From: Atribacterota bacterium | Lineage (GTDB): Bacteria; Atribacterota; Phoenicimicrobiia; Phoenicimicrobiales; Phoenicimicrobiaceae | Direction of reading: 5' to 3' | Length of the DNA: 15,036 nucleotides | NCBI GenBank assembly: GCA_030666935.1 | Contig: DAOUWX010000022.1 | Coordinates: 1-15,036 of the forward strand | Shown here: in pieces, positions 6,275 through 13,837 of the stretch | How the letters are laid out: the number at the start of each line of letters is the position of its first letter | Numbering within the stretch: position 1 is the first letter of the stretch | The notes under the pieces: generated by a model | Seen by the model: the letters and a program-made list of their open reading frames with translations, nothing else | Told to the model about the DNA's origin: nothing | Database searches by the model: none | Made by a program: the position numbers and the translations under genes

Positions 6275-7621
6275 TTAAAATACTCCTATGCTTTTAAGGA
6301 AGACTATAAAGATAGCAATAGGAGCAATATATTTAATAAGGAAACGATAACCGCCTCCTAAAGTAAGTGCACCTTTTGCGCCAATATTTCCTTCTTCGAC
6401 TGCTTTATCAGTTCCCCAGTACCAGCCGATGAAGATACAGAGTAAAAATCCGCCTAAAGGTAGAAGTATATTAGAGGCTATAAAATCGAGAGAATCTAAG
6501 AAATCTCTTCCACCGATAAATTTATAACCAGACCATGCACCTTGACCCAAAGAAGATGGGACACCTAATAAGAAAATAATTATACCCATTATCCAGGCTG
6601 CCTTTTTGCGGTTCCATTTTTTTTCATCGATGAAGTAAGCACAAACTACTTCGAGTAGAGAGATTGCTGAGGTTATTGCAGCAACAGTTAGTAATATGAA
6701 GAATAAAATCCCGAAGAAGTGGCCAACCGCTCCCATAGATGCAAATACAGCCGGAACAGTTATAAAGACTAATCCTGGTCCTGCACCGGGTTCCAATCCA
6801 AAAGCAAATACTGCCGGGAAAATAGCCAGTCCTGCAAGGAGAGCGATACCAGTATCAGCACCGGCAATCCAGTAAGAATTTGCAGGAATATCCTGGTCTT
6901 TTTTAAGATAACTACCATAAGTTATCATACAACCCATTCCCAAACTCAGTGAGAAGAAAGCTTGACCTAAAGCTGCTAAAATTCCTTCGGCACTCAATTT
7001 ACTAAAGTCAGGTTTAAGATAAAAAGATAATCCTGCACCTGATCCAGGTAGAGTCAATGAACGGATAATTAAGACCAACAATATTAGTACTAAAGCAGGC
7101 ATTAAGATTTTTGCATATTTTTCAATACCTTTTTCAATACCGGCCATAACTATTCCTATACACATAAGCATAAATATTGCATGCCAAATAATAGGGGTGA
7201 CAGGTGAAGTAATAAAGCTAACAAAAACGTCAGCAGGATTAGCACCAGCTGCCATATACGCACCTGATTTAAAGATATAGGCTGTTGCCCATCCGGCAAT
7301 AACTGAGTAGTAAGATAGGATAACAAACCCGGCTATAATTCCCATTAATCCGACAATCCACCAGGAACTCTTCGGTGCTAATTCTTTAAATGCACCGAGT
7401 GCATTTCTCCCGGATTTACGGCCTACCAACAATTCTGAATTCATGATAGGAACACAAACTAAAATGACAAAAAGTAAATATACTAATACAAATGCGGCGC
7501 CACCATACATTCCGGTGATATAAGGGAATTTCCAGATATTTCCCAGTCCTACGGCTGAACCGGCAGCTGCTGCTATAAAGCCAAATTGCGATCCCCAGTT
7601 GCCTCTTTCTTTAATTTCCAT
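6275..7621 (-). CDS. Sodium:neurotransmitter symporter family (NSS/SNF) amino-acid transporter
   Basis: A 448-residue membrane protein of the LeuT fold. Transmembrane helix 1 carries the family signature GSAVGLGNIWKFPY (about residues 21-34), where the Na+ and substrate sites form. Helix 3 has the conserved tyrosine pair in SYYSVIAGWATAYIF, and helix 6 has SLSLGMGCMITYGSYL. The length and end (YIAPIAIFIVFLKSIG) fit the 11-helix bacterial type (such as MhsT or TnaT) rather than the 12-helix eukaryotic type. It drives sodium-coupled uptake of an amino acid; hydrophobic or aromatic substrates are common for bacterial members, but the sequence alone does not tell. GGAGG (minus strand, 7632-7636 region) lies before ATG. 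It is transcribed alone and ends at the shared terminator. Confidence 0.92.
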   Translation of the reverse strand: MEIKERGNWGSQFGFIAAAAGSAVGLGNIWKFPYITGMYGGAAFVLVYLLFVILVCVPIMNSELLVGRKSGRNALGAFKELAPKSSWWIVGLMGIIAGFVILSYYSVIAGWATAYIFKSGAYMAAGANPADVFVSFITSPVTPIIWHAIFMLMCIGIVMAGIEKGIEKYAKILMPALVLILLVLIIRSLTLPGSGAGLSFYLKPDFSKLSAEGILAALGQAFFSLSLGMGCMITYGSYLKKDQDIPANSYWIAGADTGIALLAGLAIFPAVFAFGLEPGAGPGLVFITVPAVFASMGAVGHFFGILFFILLTVAAITSAISLLEVVCAYFIDEKKWNRKKAAWIMGIIIFLLGVPSSLGQGAWSGYKFIGGRDFLDSLDFIASNILLPLGGFLLCIFIGWYWGTDKAVEEGNIGAKGALTLGGGYRFLIKYIAPIAIFIVFLKSIGVF

Positions 7622-7966
7622 TAAAAAAACCTCCTTGTTTTTTTATTTTTTGGAAAATTTCAATGAATTTTTAATGAATTAATAAATGTATAAAATTTCG
7701 CGAGATTCCTATGATAAGTATTTTACTATCTTTTTCAGTAGCATCACCAACCTTTTAACATATAGTTAAAATTTGCGAGTTAAGTAATTTATTTGGATTA
7801 AAATAGAATTAAAGTTAAAAAATACAAGGTTAATCCTCTAACACTACATTATACGACATAAATTTAAAAAATCCTTCTTTTTTTTGAAAATATTTTATAT
7901 TTTTTTTAAAAAATCAAAATTAATTAGTCTTTGATGATTATTTAAGTACGTTAACTTACTTAAATG
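7622..7966 (-). other. 345-base leader/intergenic region upstream of the NSS symporter
   Basis: This gap is very AT-rich and holds no ORF that I support. On the minus strand there is a TATAAT (plus coordinates 7848-7853) without a good -35 box. A perfect palindrome with seven-base arms, TTTTAAC-ATATA-GTTAAAA (7753-7771), could be an operator. A hairpin with internal loops spans 7712-7746 (TGAT/ATCA outside, TACT/AGTA inside). A poor terminator-like stem for the protease gene lies near 7913-7935, and ATTTAAGTA/TACTTAAAT can pair next to the protease stop. No known riboswitch signature was recognised. Confidence 0.4.
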
Positions 7967-8737
7967 CTATATTTTAAAAGGTACAGGAGTAAAAGATAAA
8001 ACACAGAAAATTAAGGAGCAGATTCCCAATACTTTCCTTCTCCTATCTAAAGGAGTAAAATCATCCAATGGTGGAGGGTGATTAAATCCAAATATTAGAA
8101 GCAAGACAAATAATAAAGTCCACGCCGGATTAATAAATATGCAGATAAGGCCTAAAATGCCCAAGGTTATATAATAAACAATTTTGCTATTTTTACCGAA
8201 CAAAGAATAAATTATGTGCCCGCCATCTAACTGTCCAACAGGAAGGAGATTTAAAGCGGTTACAAACAATCCCACCCAGCCCGCATAAGCTATAGGATGC
8301 AGGATTATATCCTGGCCTTCGGGAAGGTATCCGAACATTATTTTTTCTATAAGTGAGAAAAGTATGGAACTTCCCAGAGGTATAACCGGTCCCTCAATTT
8401 CTGAAATAACTGCTACTTCTGATAATTTAAGCCCGATTACTATCGTAGGGATGGTGAGGACTAAACCTACAAATGGTCCGGCTACCCCGATATCAAATAA
8501 AGCTTGACGGTTAGGCATAATTCCTTTCATTTTTATAACTGCCCCTAAAGTACCAAAAGGAGATAGAGGGAAGGGGATAAAAAAGGGAAGAGTGACTTCA
8601 ACACCGTATCTTCTGCTAACAAAGAAATGTCCTAATTCGTGAGCAAGTAGAATAGTGATTAAAAATAAAGCATACCAGATACCACCTACAAAAAAACAAG
8701 AAATTATAGTTAGAAGAAATAAAGTTAAGTGTAAAAT
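7967..8737 (-). CDS. M50 site-2 protease family, membrane zinc metalloprotease (unusual start)
   Basis: An integral membrane protease that cuts within transmembrane segments. From the proposed start the protein has 256 residues. Helix 1 (HLTLFLLTIIS) is followed by LLAHELGHFF (H33, E34, H37), then VTLPFFIPFPLSPFGTLGAVIKM, PNRQALFDIGVAGP, and the third zinc ligand in LLPVGQLDGGH (D171): the full set for the compact bacterial/archaeal S2P group. No ATG, GTG or TTG exists in this frame before the active site; the first ATG (8530) would remove HELGH. The best start is ATT at 8735-8737, seven bases after GAGGTG. Alternatively, a GTG at 8745-8747 joined by a one-base slip in the T4 run at 8733-8736 would give MKSNLHLTLF. 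Length and motifs argue for an active enzyme. Confidence 0.85.
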   Translation of the reverse strand: MLHLTLFLLTIISCFFVGGIWYALFLITILLAHELGHFFVSRRYGVEVTLPFFIPFPLSPFGTLGAVIKMKGIMPNRQALFDIGVAGPFVGLVLTIPTIVIGLKLSEVAVISEIEGPVIPLGSSILFSLIEKIMFGYLPEGQDIILHPIAYAGWVGLFVTALNLLPVGQLDGGHIIYSLFGKNSKIVYYITLGILGLICIFINPAWTLLFVLLLIFGFNHPPPLDDFTPLDRRRKVLGICSLIFCVLSFTPVPFKI

Positions 8738-8785
8738 TACTCTTCACCTCGCTATATTGTATTACTTTCTAATCAGTATAAATTT

Positions 8786-8813
8786 ATTATATATTATTCT
8801 TCTTTATTTACAA
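8786..8813 (-). promoter_or_regulatory. Promoter for the M50 protease gene
   Basis: On the minus strand, TTGTAA (plus 8808-8813) and TATAAT (plus 8786-8791) lie 16 bases apart. This places the start of transcription near 8779, about 40 bases before the proposed ATT start and 30 before its Shine-Dalgarno. That supports translation starting near 8737 and not at the internal ATG 8530. Confidence 0.65.
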
Positions 8814-8817
8814 GGCC

Positions 8818-8885
8818 TTAATTCGTATCGAGTATCAAGTGTTACAGCGTGGAGCGTACAGCGGATAGCGTATAGTGAAGAAAAG
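8818..8885. repeat. Intergenic degenerate GTATCGAGTA-like repeat
   Basis: The stretch TTCGTATCGAGTATCAAGTG is followed by related steps (GCGTGGAGCGTACAGC, GGATAGCGTATAGTG). The sequence is richer in GC than its surroundings and shares words with the repeats at 14910-15036 and 3736-3763. It lies between the divergent protease and acylphosphatase genes, and nothing in it looks coding. Confidence 0.55.
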
Positions 8886-9035
8886 GAGAAAAGAAGGAAG
8901 CCAGAATAGATTTGTATCGCCTAAAAAATTAAAAGATTTGAAAAAATAAAATTGGATTTATTCTTTTTAATTTTATTATTTTGGAGTAGAATAAGTATAG
9001 AAATAAAATAGTTTTGGATAAGGATACTATTAAGT

Positions 9036-9326
9036 ATGAAAAAAAATACAAAAAAAGTAAGAGCTCATTTATTAATTTCGGGGAGAGTGCAGGGGGTAGC
9101 TTTTCGTTATTATACCCAGGATGTTGCCCAAAGTTTAGAAATAAAGGGATGGGTTAGAAATTGTTGGGACGGCAAAGTAGAAATAGTTATGGAAGGGGAA
9201 AAAGAAAAAGTAGAGCAATTAATTAATCGGTGCTATCGGGGGCCGGGGAGTGCAATTGTGGAAAAAGTAGATATAGAATGGGAAAAATATAGAGGAGAAT
9301 TCAATTCTTTCGGTATCAGGGGATAG
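9036..9326 (+). CDS. acyP: Acylphosphatase
   Basis: This 96-residue cytoplasmic enzyme hydrolyses acyl phosphates such as acetyl phosphate or carbamoyl phosphate. The signature SGRVQGVAFRYYTQ holds the phosphate-binding loop and catalytic arginine R24; GWVRN holds the catalytic asparagine N42. The remaining strand pattern (GKVEIVMEGEKEKVEQLI) fits the whole ferredoxin-like fold, with a normal length and only a short basic extension at the N-terminus. A weak AAGG lies before the ATG start. The neighbours give no clear pathway link; the gene faces away from the M50 gene and is followed by two small membrane-protein genes after a 222-base gap. Confidence 0.95.
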   Translation: MKKNTKKVRAHLLISGRVQGVAFRYYTQDVAQSLEIKGWVRNCWDGKVEIVMEGEKEKVEQLINRCYRGPGSAIVEKVDIEWEKYRGEFNSFGIRG

Positions 9327-9453
9327 TAAAAGCTTCCGACAAATTACAAGAAATAAGAGGATTTACTTTAATAACTACGGATTATATTAGGAAAGAAAAA
9401 TTATAAAGAGAAAGTAAAATTAAAAATATTTTTCAATCTATTGATTTTTATAT

Positions 9454-9459
9454 TATAAT
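9454..9459 (+). promoter_or_regulatory. Possible -10 box for the small membrane-protein genes
   Basis: A perfect TATAAT lies 95 bases before the first small membrane-protein gene. Upstream at 17 bases is TTTCAA, a poor -35 box. The rest of the gap 9327-9530 is AT-rich and shows no other signal. Confidence 0.3.
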
Positions 9460-9548
9460 TTATAGAGTAATGGGTTAGAAATAAATGGTTATATTTTAAA
9501 TTGATATTTAAATTTTTGAATTTATTTATTAAGGAGGTGTAAATTAAG

Positions 9549-9770
9549 ATGTGGATTATTTTGGGAGGAATAGCAGCTATAATTTTAGGGATATTAGGAT
9601 TGATTGAATGGTGGTTATTATTTCTGAAAGCTTTAGCAGCCTTGGTGCCTTTTATTTTATTGATTGGTGGAATACTCGCAGTAATAATAGGCATAAGCTC
9701 TGTTAAAGAAAGAGCAGAGGAAAAAAGAGAAGAAGCTGCTGAGGAATCTACGGAAAACGATAAATCCTAA
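9549..9770 (+). CDS. Small two-helix membrane protein, unknown function
   Basis: This 73-residue protein has a first helix at about residues 2-19, an EWW junction, a second helix at about 29-50, and a charged tail (about 53-73) rich in Glu and Lys. Tails of this kind normally face the cytoplasm. The Shine-Dalgarno AAGGAGGTG (9531-9539) is nearly perfect and nine bases before the ATG, the best in the window, which argues strongly that this is a real and well-translated gene. The glycine-rich GGIAAIILGILGLI suggests tight helix packing or oligomers. I do not recognise a named family. A 59-base gap separates it from the next gene, also a membrane protein, and the two are probably co-transcribed. 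Confidence 0.8.
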   Translation: MWIILGGIAAIILGILGLIEWWLLFLKALAALVPFILLIGGILAVIIGISSVKERAEEKREEAAEESTENDKS

Positions 9771-9829
9771 ACTGAAACAAGATAAACGGTATCTAAATTA
9801 ATACATAAAATTTATAGGGATTTTAAAAG

Positions 9830-10246
9830 ATGAGTAAAGATTTTAAACCTAAACTGAAGAAACCAAAGTTTAAGGAAGATTTGGAAATTGCCGTAACCAT
9901 ATTAATAATGATCTCGGTTTTTTATGGGCTAACTTATTTTGGGGTTGATAAAATATTAAGTACAGCAATTGTAGCCTTATTGGGAATTTTTATGGAGGTA
10001 GCCAGGCAAGTTTTTTCTCAAGTTATATTTATCATTCAATCAATTCCCTATATAGGGCCGATTATCGCTAAAGTAATCGTCTGGCCTTTCTTTATTACTA
10101 TAAATGCAGTGGCTTATCTGGTTACTTTGACATTAATTAGAATTAAAGGATATAAACAAGTAGCCAATGCCCGATTGTTAACTACTGTTTTTCTTATCGG
10201 AATATTATTAGGATTTATTTTAGGACGGGTTATTAAGATTATATAG
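9830..10246 (+). CDS. Hypothetical integral membrane protein (138 aa)
   Basis: A basic, lysine-rich cytoplasmic N-terminus (residues 1-17) is followed by three or four hydrophobic segments: about 19-37, 42-58, 63-98 (possibly two passes split by SIPYIGP) and 115-135. Positive residues flank the last helix (RIKGYKQVANAR, GRVIKII), consistent with the inside-positive rule. No catalytic motif or family signature is recognised. The ribosome site is weak (AGGG about 14 bases before the ATG). It probably forms a pair with the small membrane protein upstream, and its stop is followed directly by a repeat tract. Coding nature is supported by coherent hydrophobic periodicity and amphipathic flanks. 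Confidence 0.75.
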   Translation: MSKDFKPKLKKPKFKEDLEIAVTILIMISVFYGLTYFGVDKILSTAIVALLGIFMEVARQVFSQVIFIIQSIPYIGPIIAKVIVWPFFITINAVAYLVTLTLIRIKGYKQVANARLLTTVFLIGILLGFILGRVIKII

Positions 10247-10276
10247 TTGGTTAGCTGGTTAGATGGTTGAGAAGTT
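10245..10276. repeat. Short tandem GGTTAG-type repeat after the membrane-protein gene
   Basis: The tract TTGGTTAGCTGGTTAGATGG, then TTGAGAAGTTGAG, has a period of seven to eight bases. It is the opposite strand version of the tract at 3689-3730. It starts at the stop codon of the membrane-protein gene. Confidence 0.6.
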
Positions 10277-10393
10277 GAGAAATTAGGAATGGCCATTGAT
10301 TGATTAACCTTCAAAGAATTTATAGAACGAATTGCTATATAAAATGCTTAAAAGATCGTTTTGAAACAATAAACAAGTTCAGAAAAATAAAAG

Positions 10394-10422
10394 TTGACAA
10401 TATTACTCATATATAATATAAT
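10394..10422 (+). promoter_or_regulatory. Consensus sigma-70-type promoter of the cysteine desulfurase gene
   Basis: TTGACA (10394-10399) and TATAAT (10417-10422) are both perfect and exactly 17 bases apart, the only fully consensus promoter seen in the window. Transcription would start near 10429, about 48 bases before the ATG. No IscR-like regulator gene or clear operator is seen nearby, so strong basal expression is likely. Confidence 0.85.
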
Positions 10423-10477
10423 TTTTTCACACTGCCATTTAGAAAGGCGGAAAAGGTGTAAAAGGGGGAATGGTTTT

Positions 10478-11656
10478 ATGAAAAGAATTTATATGGATAA
10501 TGCGGCAACTACCTCTACTGATATAGAAGTAGTTAAAACAATGAACCCCTATTTCTCTTTAAAATACGGAAATCCGAATAGTATTCATTCCTTTGGGCAG
10601 GAAGTAAGAGAAACAGTAGAAGAAGCGAGAAAAAAGATAGCTTATTTAATCGGAGCAAATCCTTCAGAAATTGTTTTTACAGCAGGAGGGACAGAGGCAG
10701 ACAATTATGCTATAAAAGGAATAGCCTGGGCTAATCAGAAAAAAGGGAATCATATTATTACTTCAAAGATAGAGCACCATGCTGTACTGCATTCCTGTCA
10801 ATTTTTAGAGAAACAAGGGTTTAAGATTACTTATTTACCTGTTGATAAATATGGTCTGATAGACCCTGAAGATGTAAAAAAAGCGATTACCTACAAGACG
10901 ATACTGGTAACCATTATGCATGCTAATAATGAGATTGGTACTATTGAACCGATTAAAGAAATCAGTGAAGTAGTAAAAAAAGCAGGAGTATATTTTCACA
11001 CTGATTCAGTTCAAACTTTCGGGCATATTCCCATAAATGTCAATGATTTAGGAGTAGATATGTTATCGATGTCCGGACATAAATTTTACGGTCCTAATGG
11101 TGTGGGGGCGCTCTACTTAAGAAAGGGGACCAAGATAGTCAATTTAATAGACGGCGGTGCTCAGGAAAAAAATAGAAGAGCCGGTACAGAGAATGTAGCG
11201 GGAATAGTAGGTATAGGTAAAGCTGCTGAACTGGCGAAAGAAAGGCTGAATCAAGGCAAAGAGAAGGAGATTATAAGATTAAGAAATAAATTGATTAAAG
11301 AGATTATGAACAAAATAGAAAATGTTCGTTTAAACGGTCATCCTGCAAAAAGACTGCCAGGAAATGCTAACTTTTGCTTTGAATTTATTGAAGGGGAATC
11401 AATGTTGTTAAGTTTAGACATGGAAGGCATTGCCGCTTCCAGTGGTTCAGCCTGTACTTCTGGTTCCTTAACAGCATCACATGTATTATTGGCTATCGGG
11501 CTTCCTCCGGAGATAGCTCACGGTTCTTTAAGATTAACTTTGGGGAAAGATAATACAGAAGAAGAAGTAGATTATATGACAAGTATATTACCGGAAATTA
11601 TTAAGAAATTAAGAGCCCTCTCTCCTTTTAAGGAGAATTGGGAAGGACTTAAATAG
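10478..11656 (+). CDS. iscS: Cysteine desulfurase, NifS/IscS group I
   Basis: A 392-residue PLP enzyme that takes sulfur from L-cysteine as a persulfide for Fe-S clusters and thiolation. The start MKRIYMDNAATTS is classic; EIVFTAGGTEADN binds the cofactor phosphate region, IEHHAVLHSC carries the ring-stacking histidine, SGHKFYGPNG holds the PLP lysine K202, RRAGTEN is intact, and SGSACTSGS holds the catalytic cysteine C326 in a loop of the long group I type. Length is normal. ATG 10478 is chosen because AAGGGGG lies eight bases upstream; extension to 10394 would start inside the -35 box. The IscU gene lies 361 bases downstream, farther than the usual tight spacing, with a large repeat in between. 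Confidence 0.96.
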   Translation: MKRIYMDNAATTSTDIEVVKTMNPYFSLKYGNPNSIHSFGQEVRETVEEARKKIAYLIGANPSEIVFTAGGTEADNYAIKGIAWANQKKGNHIITSKIEHHAVLHSCQFLEKQGFKITYLPVDKYGLIDPEDVKKAITYKTILVTIMHANNEIGTIEPIKEISEVVKKAGVYFHTDSVQTFGHIPINVNDLGVDMLSMSGHKFYGPNGVGALYLRKGTKIVNLIDGGAQEKNRRAGTENVAGIVGIGKAAELAKERLNQGKEKEIIRLRNKLIKEIMNKIENVRLNGHPAKRLPGNANFCFEFIEGESMLLSLDMEGIAASSGSACTSGSLTASHVLLAIGLPPEIAHGSLRLTLGKDNTEEEVDYMTSILPEIIKKLRALSPFKENWEGLK

Positions 11657-11904
11657 TCGTTAGTGAATAGTATTTAGTATTTAGTAAAAAAAACAAAAAA
11701 GGTTCAAGTTGCAAGTTGCAAGTTTACTTGGTTGCCCAGTTAGCCGGTTTGCCAGTTGATCAGTTAATACTAGTACTTAATTTCAAATGCAGGTTATTAA
11801 TTACAAGATGAGAGTTAATTGATACAATTAACCAACCTGATTTTAATTCTTCAACCGGGTAACCGGTAAACTGGCTAACCGGCTAACTATCTTTGCGGGA
11901 CACG
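11657..11904. repeat. Repeat-rich gap between iscS and iscU with a 20-bp-arm inverted repeat
   Basis: Several repeats are nested here. AGTATTTAGTATTTAGT is tandem near 11668-11684. CAAGTTG occurs three times in tandem (11705-11725, last copy ending in T). A long inverted repeat has arms AGTTAGCCGGTTTGCCAGTT (11738-11757) and AACTGGCTAACCGGCTAACT (11869-11888), matching at 19 of 20 positions around a 111-base loop. Inside the loop are CAGGTT/AACCTG (11790-11795, 11834-11839) and the perfect GTTAATTG/CAATTAAC (11814-11832). A CGAGATACGAATT copy of the other repeat type follows (11893-11905). No ORF is supported here. Confidence 0.8.
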
Positions 11905-11959
11905 AGATACGAATTGTACTTTAATCTTGTGCAATAATTGAATGAATGAACATAATGGA

Positions 11960-11986
11960 TTGTGATTACACCTAAGTAAATATAAT
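11960..11986 (+). promoter_or_regulatory. Possible promoter of the iscU-ccdA genes
   Basis: A perfect -10 TATAAT (11981-11986) lies 30 bases before the iscU start. TTGTGA (11960-11965) is 15 bases upstream, a short spacing, so the -35 assignment is uncertain. With this promoter iscU would not depend on readthrough from iscS across the repeat. Confidence 0.4.
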
Positions 11987-12016
11987 TAAACAAGAATTAA
12001 GAAGGAGAATTGCTGC

Positions 12017-12400
12017 ATGAGTATGTATAGTGATAAAGTAATGGAACATTTTAAAAATCCTCATAATGTAGGAGAGATTAAAGATGCCGATGGTATAGGA
12101 AAAGTGGGAAATCCTGTTTGTGGGGATATTATGAAAATTTATATAAAAGTAAGAAATGATAAGATAATAGATTGCAAATTTAAAACTTTTGGGTGCGGTG
12201 CAGCTATTGCTACCAGCAGTATGATTACCGAGATGGTCAAGGGAAAAGATATTGATGAGGCTTTAAAAATTTCTAACAAAGCCGTTGCTGAGGCCTTAGG
12301 CGGGCTTCCACCCGTTAAAATGCATTGTTCTAATTTAGCAGCCGATGGTTTATCTAAAGCCATCGAAGATTATAAGAAAAAATCTATGGTCAAAAAATAA
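12017..12400 (+). CDS. iscU: Iron-sulfur cluster scaffold protein IscU/NifU N-domain type
   Basis: A 127-residue cytoplasmic scaffold on which [2Fe-2S] or [4Fe-4S] clusters are built from persulfide sulfur delivered by the desulfurase. The three cluster cysteines are present: C35 in GNPVCGD with the accessory D37, C60 in FGCGAAIATSS, and C104 in LPPVKMHCSNLA. There is no second NifU domain. The sequence LPPVKMHC matches the LPPVKxHC chaperone-recognition motif that HscA binds in IscU. GAAGGAG (12001-12007) is a strong ribosome site. ccdA follows after 33 bases and is likely in the same transcript. Confidence 0.96.
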   Translation: MSMYSDKVMEHFKNPHNVGEIKDADGIGKVGNPVCGDIMKIYIKVRNDKIIDCKFKTFGCGAAIATSSMITEMVKGKDIDEALKISNKAVAEALGGLPPVKMHCSNLAADGLSKAIEDYKKKSMVKK

Positions 12401-12433
12401 TAACTATAAACTAATTTAAGAGGTTATTGTATA

Positions 12434-13153
12434 ATGACAATATTAAGTGTGAGTGAAGTATCTTTAGTGGCGGCTTTTGTAGCCGGCCTTTTCTCATTTG
12501 TTTCTCCCTGTGTTTTACCCTTGGTCCCGGGATACATCTCCTTTATTTCAGGGATATCTTTAGAGGATATAGAAAAAGGGGAAAAACAAAACAAGAATAC
12601 CATAATTATAAGTTCTCTTTTTTTTATTCTCGGGTTTTCTTTAATATTTATTCTTTTAGGGGCTACCGCTACTTTTTTGGGTAGTTTTTTATTAGAAAAG
12701 GCTTTTGTTTTAAAGAAAATAGGGGGAATTATAATTATAATTTTCGGAATACATATGTCAGGTCTATATAGAATAAAATTTTTAGATTATGAAAAAAGGG
12801 TTTATAGTAAAACTAAACCAGTTAACATTATAGTAGGCCCCTTTTTAATGGGTTTAGCCTTTGCTTTTGGTTGGACTCCCTGCGTGGGACCTATTCTGGC
12901 CGGAATATTAATCTATGCCGGGACTCAGGAAACGGTTTATCAGGGTATTTTGCTGCTTACTATTTATTCGGCCGGCTTAGGAATTCCTTTTTTATTGACT
13001 GCCCTGGCCATCAATAAATTTTATTCCTTTTCCAGTAAAATTAAAAAACATTTCAAAACCATTGAGTTAGTCGGAGGGGCGTTGTTGATACTGATCGGCG
13101 GTTTAATTCTTACTGATAATTTTCAGAGGATAGTAGGTTATTTTATTAAGTAA
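12434..13153 (+). CDS. ccdA: CcdA-type thiol-disulfide transmembrane electron carrier
   Basis: A 239-residue membrane protein of the CcdA/DsbD-beta family with about six transmembrane helices. The two redox cysteines are in their conserved settings: C26 in FVSPCVLPLVPGY of the first helix and C150 in GWTPCVGPILAGIL of the fourth. The protein passes reducing power from cytoplasmic thioredoxin to a thioredoxin-like partner outside the membrane. The likely partner is the CSWC protein encoded next, 91 bases downstream. No cytochrome c maturation gene is seen in the window, so the use may be general thiol reduction. AGAGG serves as ribosome site before ATG. Confidence 0.95.
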   Translation: MTILSVSEVSLVAAFVAGLFSFVSPCVLPLVPGYISFISGISLEDIEKGEKQNKNTIIISSLFFILGFSLIFILLGATATFLGSFLLEKAFVLKKIGGIIIIIFGIHMSGLYRIKFLDYEKRVYSKTKPVNIIVGPFLMGLAFAFGWTPCVGPILAGILIYAGTQETVYQGILLLTIYSAGLGIPFLLTALAINKFYSFSSKIKKHFKTIELVGGALLILIGGLILTDNFQRIVGYFIK

Positions 13154-13189
13154 AGAATAATTGTCTTTGAAAATTAAAATTGTGCAAAG

Positions 13190-13218
13190 TTGACAAAGTA
13201 ATAAAAATAAATTTAAAT
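13190..13218 (+). promoter_or_regulatory. Possible promoter of the thioredoxin-like gene
   Basis: TTGACA (13190-13195) is perfect; at 17 bases follows TTAAAT (13213-13218), a moderate -10 match. It lies in the gap between ccdA and the thioredoxin-like gene and could give it extra, independent expression. Confidence 0.45.
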
Positions 13219-13244
13219 ATAAATAGAAGGGATTTGAAACAAGT

Positions 13245-13796
13245 ATGAAAATATTTTTTACAAGAAGAAATAAAGTAATGGTTTTAGTAATCTTATTAGT
13301 GGTAGTATTTTTTTTCGGACTAAAATCATATTTTAAAATAGACGAACAGAATGTAGAAGCAGTTGAGGAGACCAAGCCATTAACCCTTAACTGGTTATCT
13401 TATGATGAGGGATTAGCTCTTGCGGAAAAGGAAAATAAATATGTTTTAATCTATTTTTATACCGATGAATGTAGTTGGTGTAAAAAAATGATTGACCAAA
13501 CATACTCCAATGAGGAAGTAAAAAAGATACTTTCTGATAAATTTGTAGCTGTTAAAATAAATGCGAGATCAGAAAATAAGGTAATAGAAAAAGGGGAAGA
13601 GATTTCCGAAAAAAAATTAGCCATCTTATACCAGGTCAGCGGTTACCCTACTACCTGGTTTATAGAAAATAATCATACCGGGATAGCTCCTTTGCCGGGA
13701 TATGTTGCTACTGAACAATTTATTCCAGTATTAGATTACATCGGTGAAGGATGGTATAAAAATATTTCTTTTAAGGAATATATGGAAAAAATATAA
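13245..13796 (+). CDS. Membrane-anchored thioredoxin-fold protein with CSWC motif
   Basis: A 183-residue protein with a basic start and one hydrophobic helix (about residues 11-28) that anchors it, with the thioredoxin domain outside the cytoplasm. The domain starts at LNWLSYDEGLALAEKENKYV, has the strand YVLIYFYTDECSWCKKM with redox pair C76/C79, and the cis-proline loop VSGYPTTWF. This is the thioredoxin_7/DUF255-like branch (also SoxW-like and DsbD-gamma-like), with the usual long insertion between helix 1 and the cis-proline. It most likely receives electrons from CcdA and reduces disulfides or persulfides on exported proteins. A GAAGGG ribosome site is somewhat far from ATG. A strong terminator follows. 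Confidence 0.88.
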   Translation: MKIFFTRRNKVMVLVILLVVVFFFGLKSYFKIDEQNVEAVEETKPLTLNWLSYDEGLALAEKENKYVLIYFYTDECSWCKKMIDQTYSNEEVKKILSDKFVAVKINARSENKVIEKGEEISEKKLAILYQVSGYPTTWFIENNHTGIAPLPGYVATEQFIPVLDYIGEGWYKNISFKEYMEKI

Positions 13797-13837
13797 TTGA
13801 TAGATTATTAATTAAAGATAGTTTCAGTCAATATTAG

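Noticed and set aside
8655..8909. Plus-strand 84-residue ORF
   Set aside because: It lies opposite the start of the M50 gene and its promoter and runs into a repeat; the composition is not protein-like and no ribosome site is present.
10394..10477. Longer N-terminus for the cysteine desulfurase starting at TTG 10394
   Set aside because: That codon is the -35 box of a perfect promoter, the extra 28 residues match nothing in the family, and ATG 10478 has a strong ribosome site.
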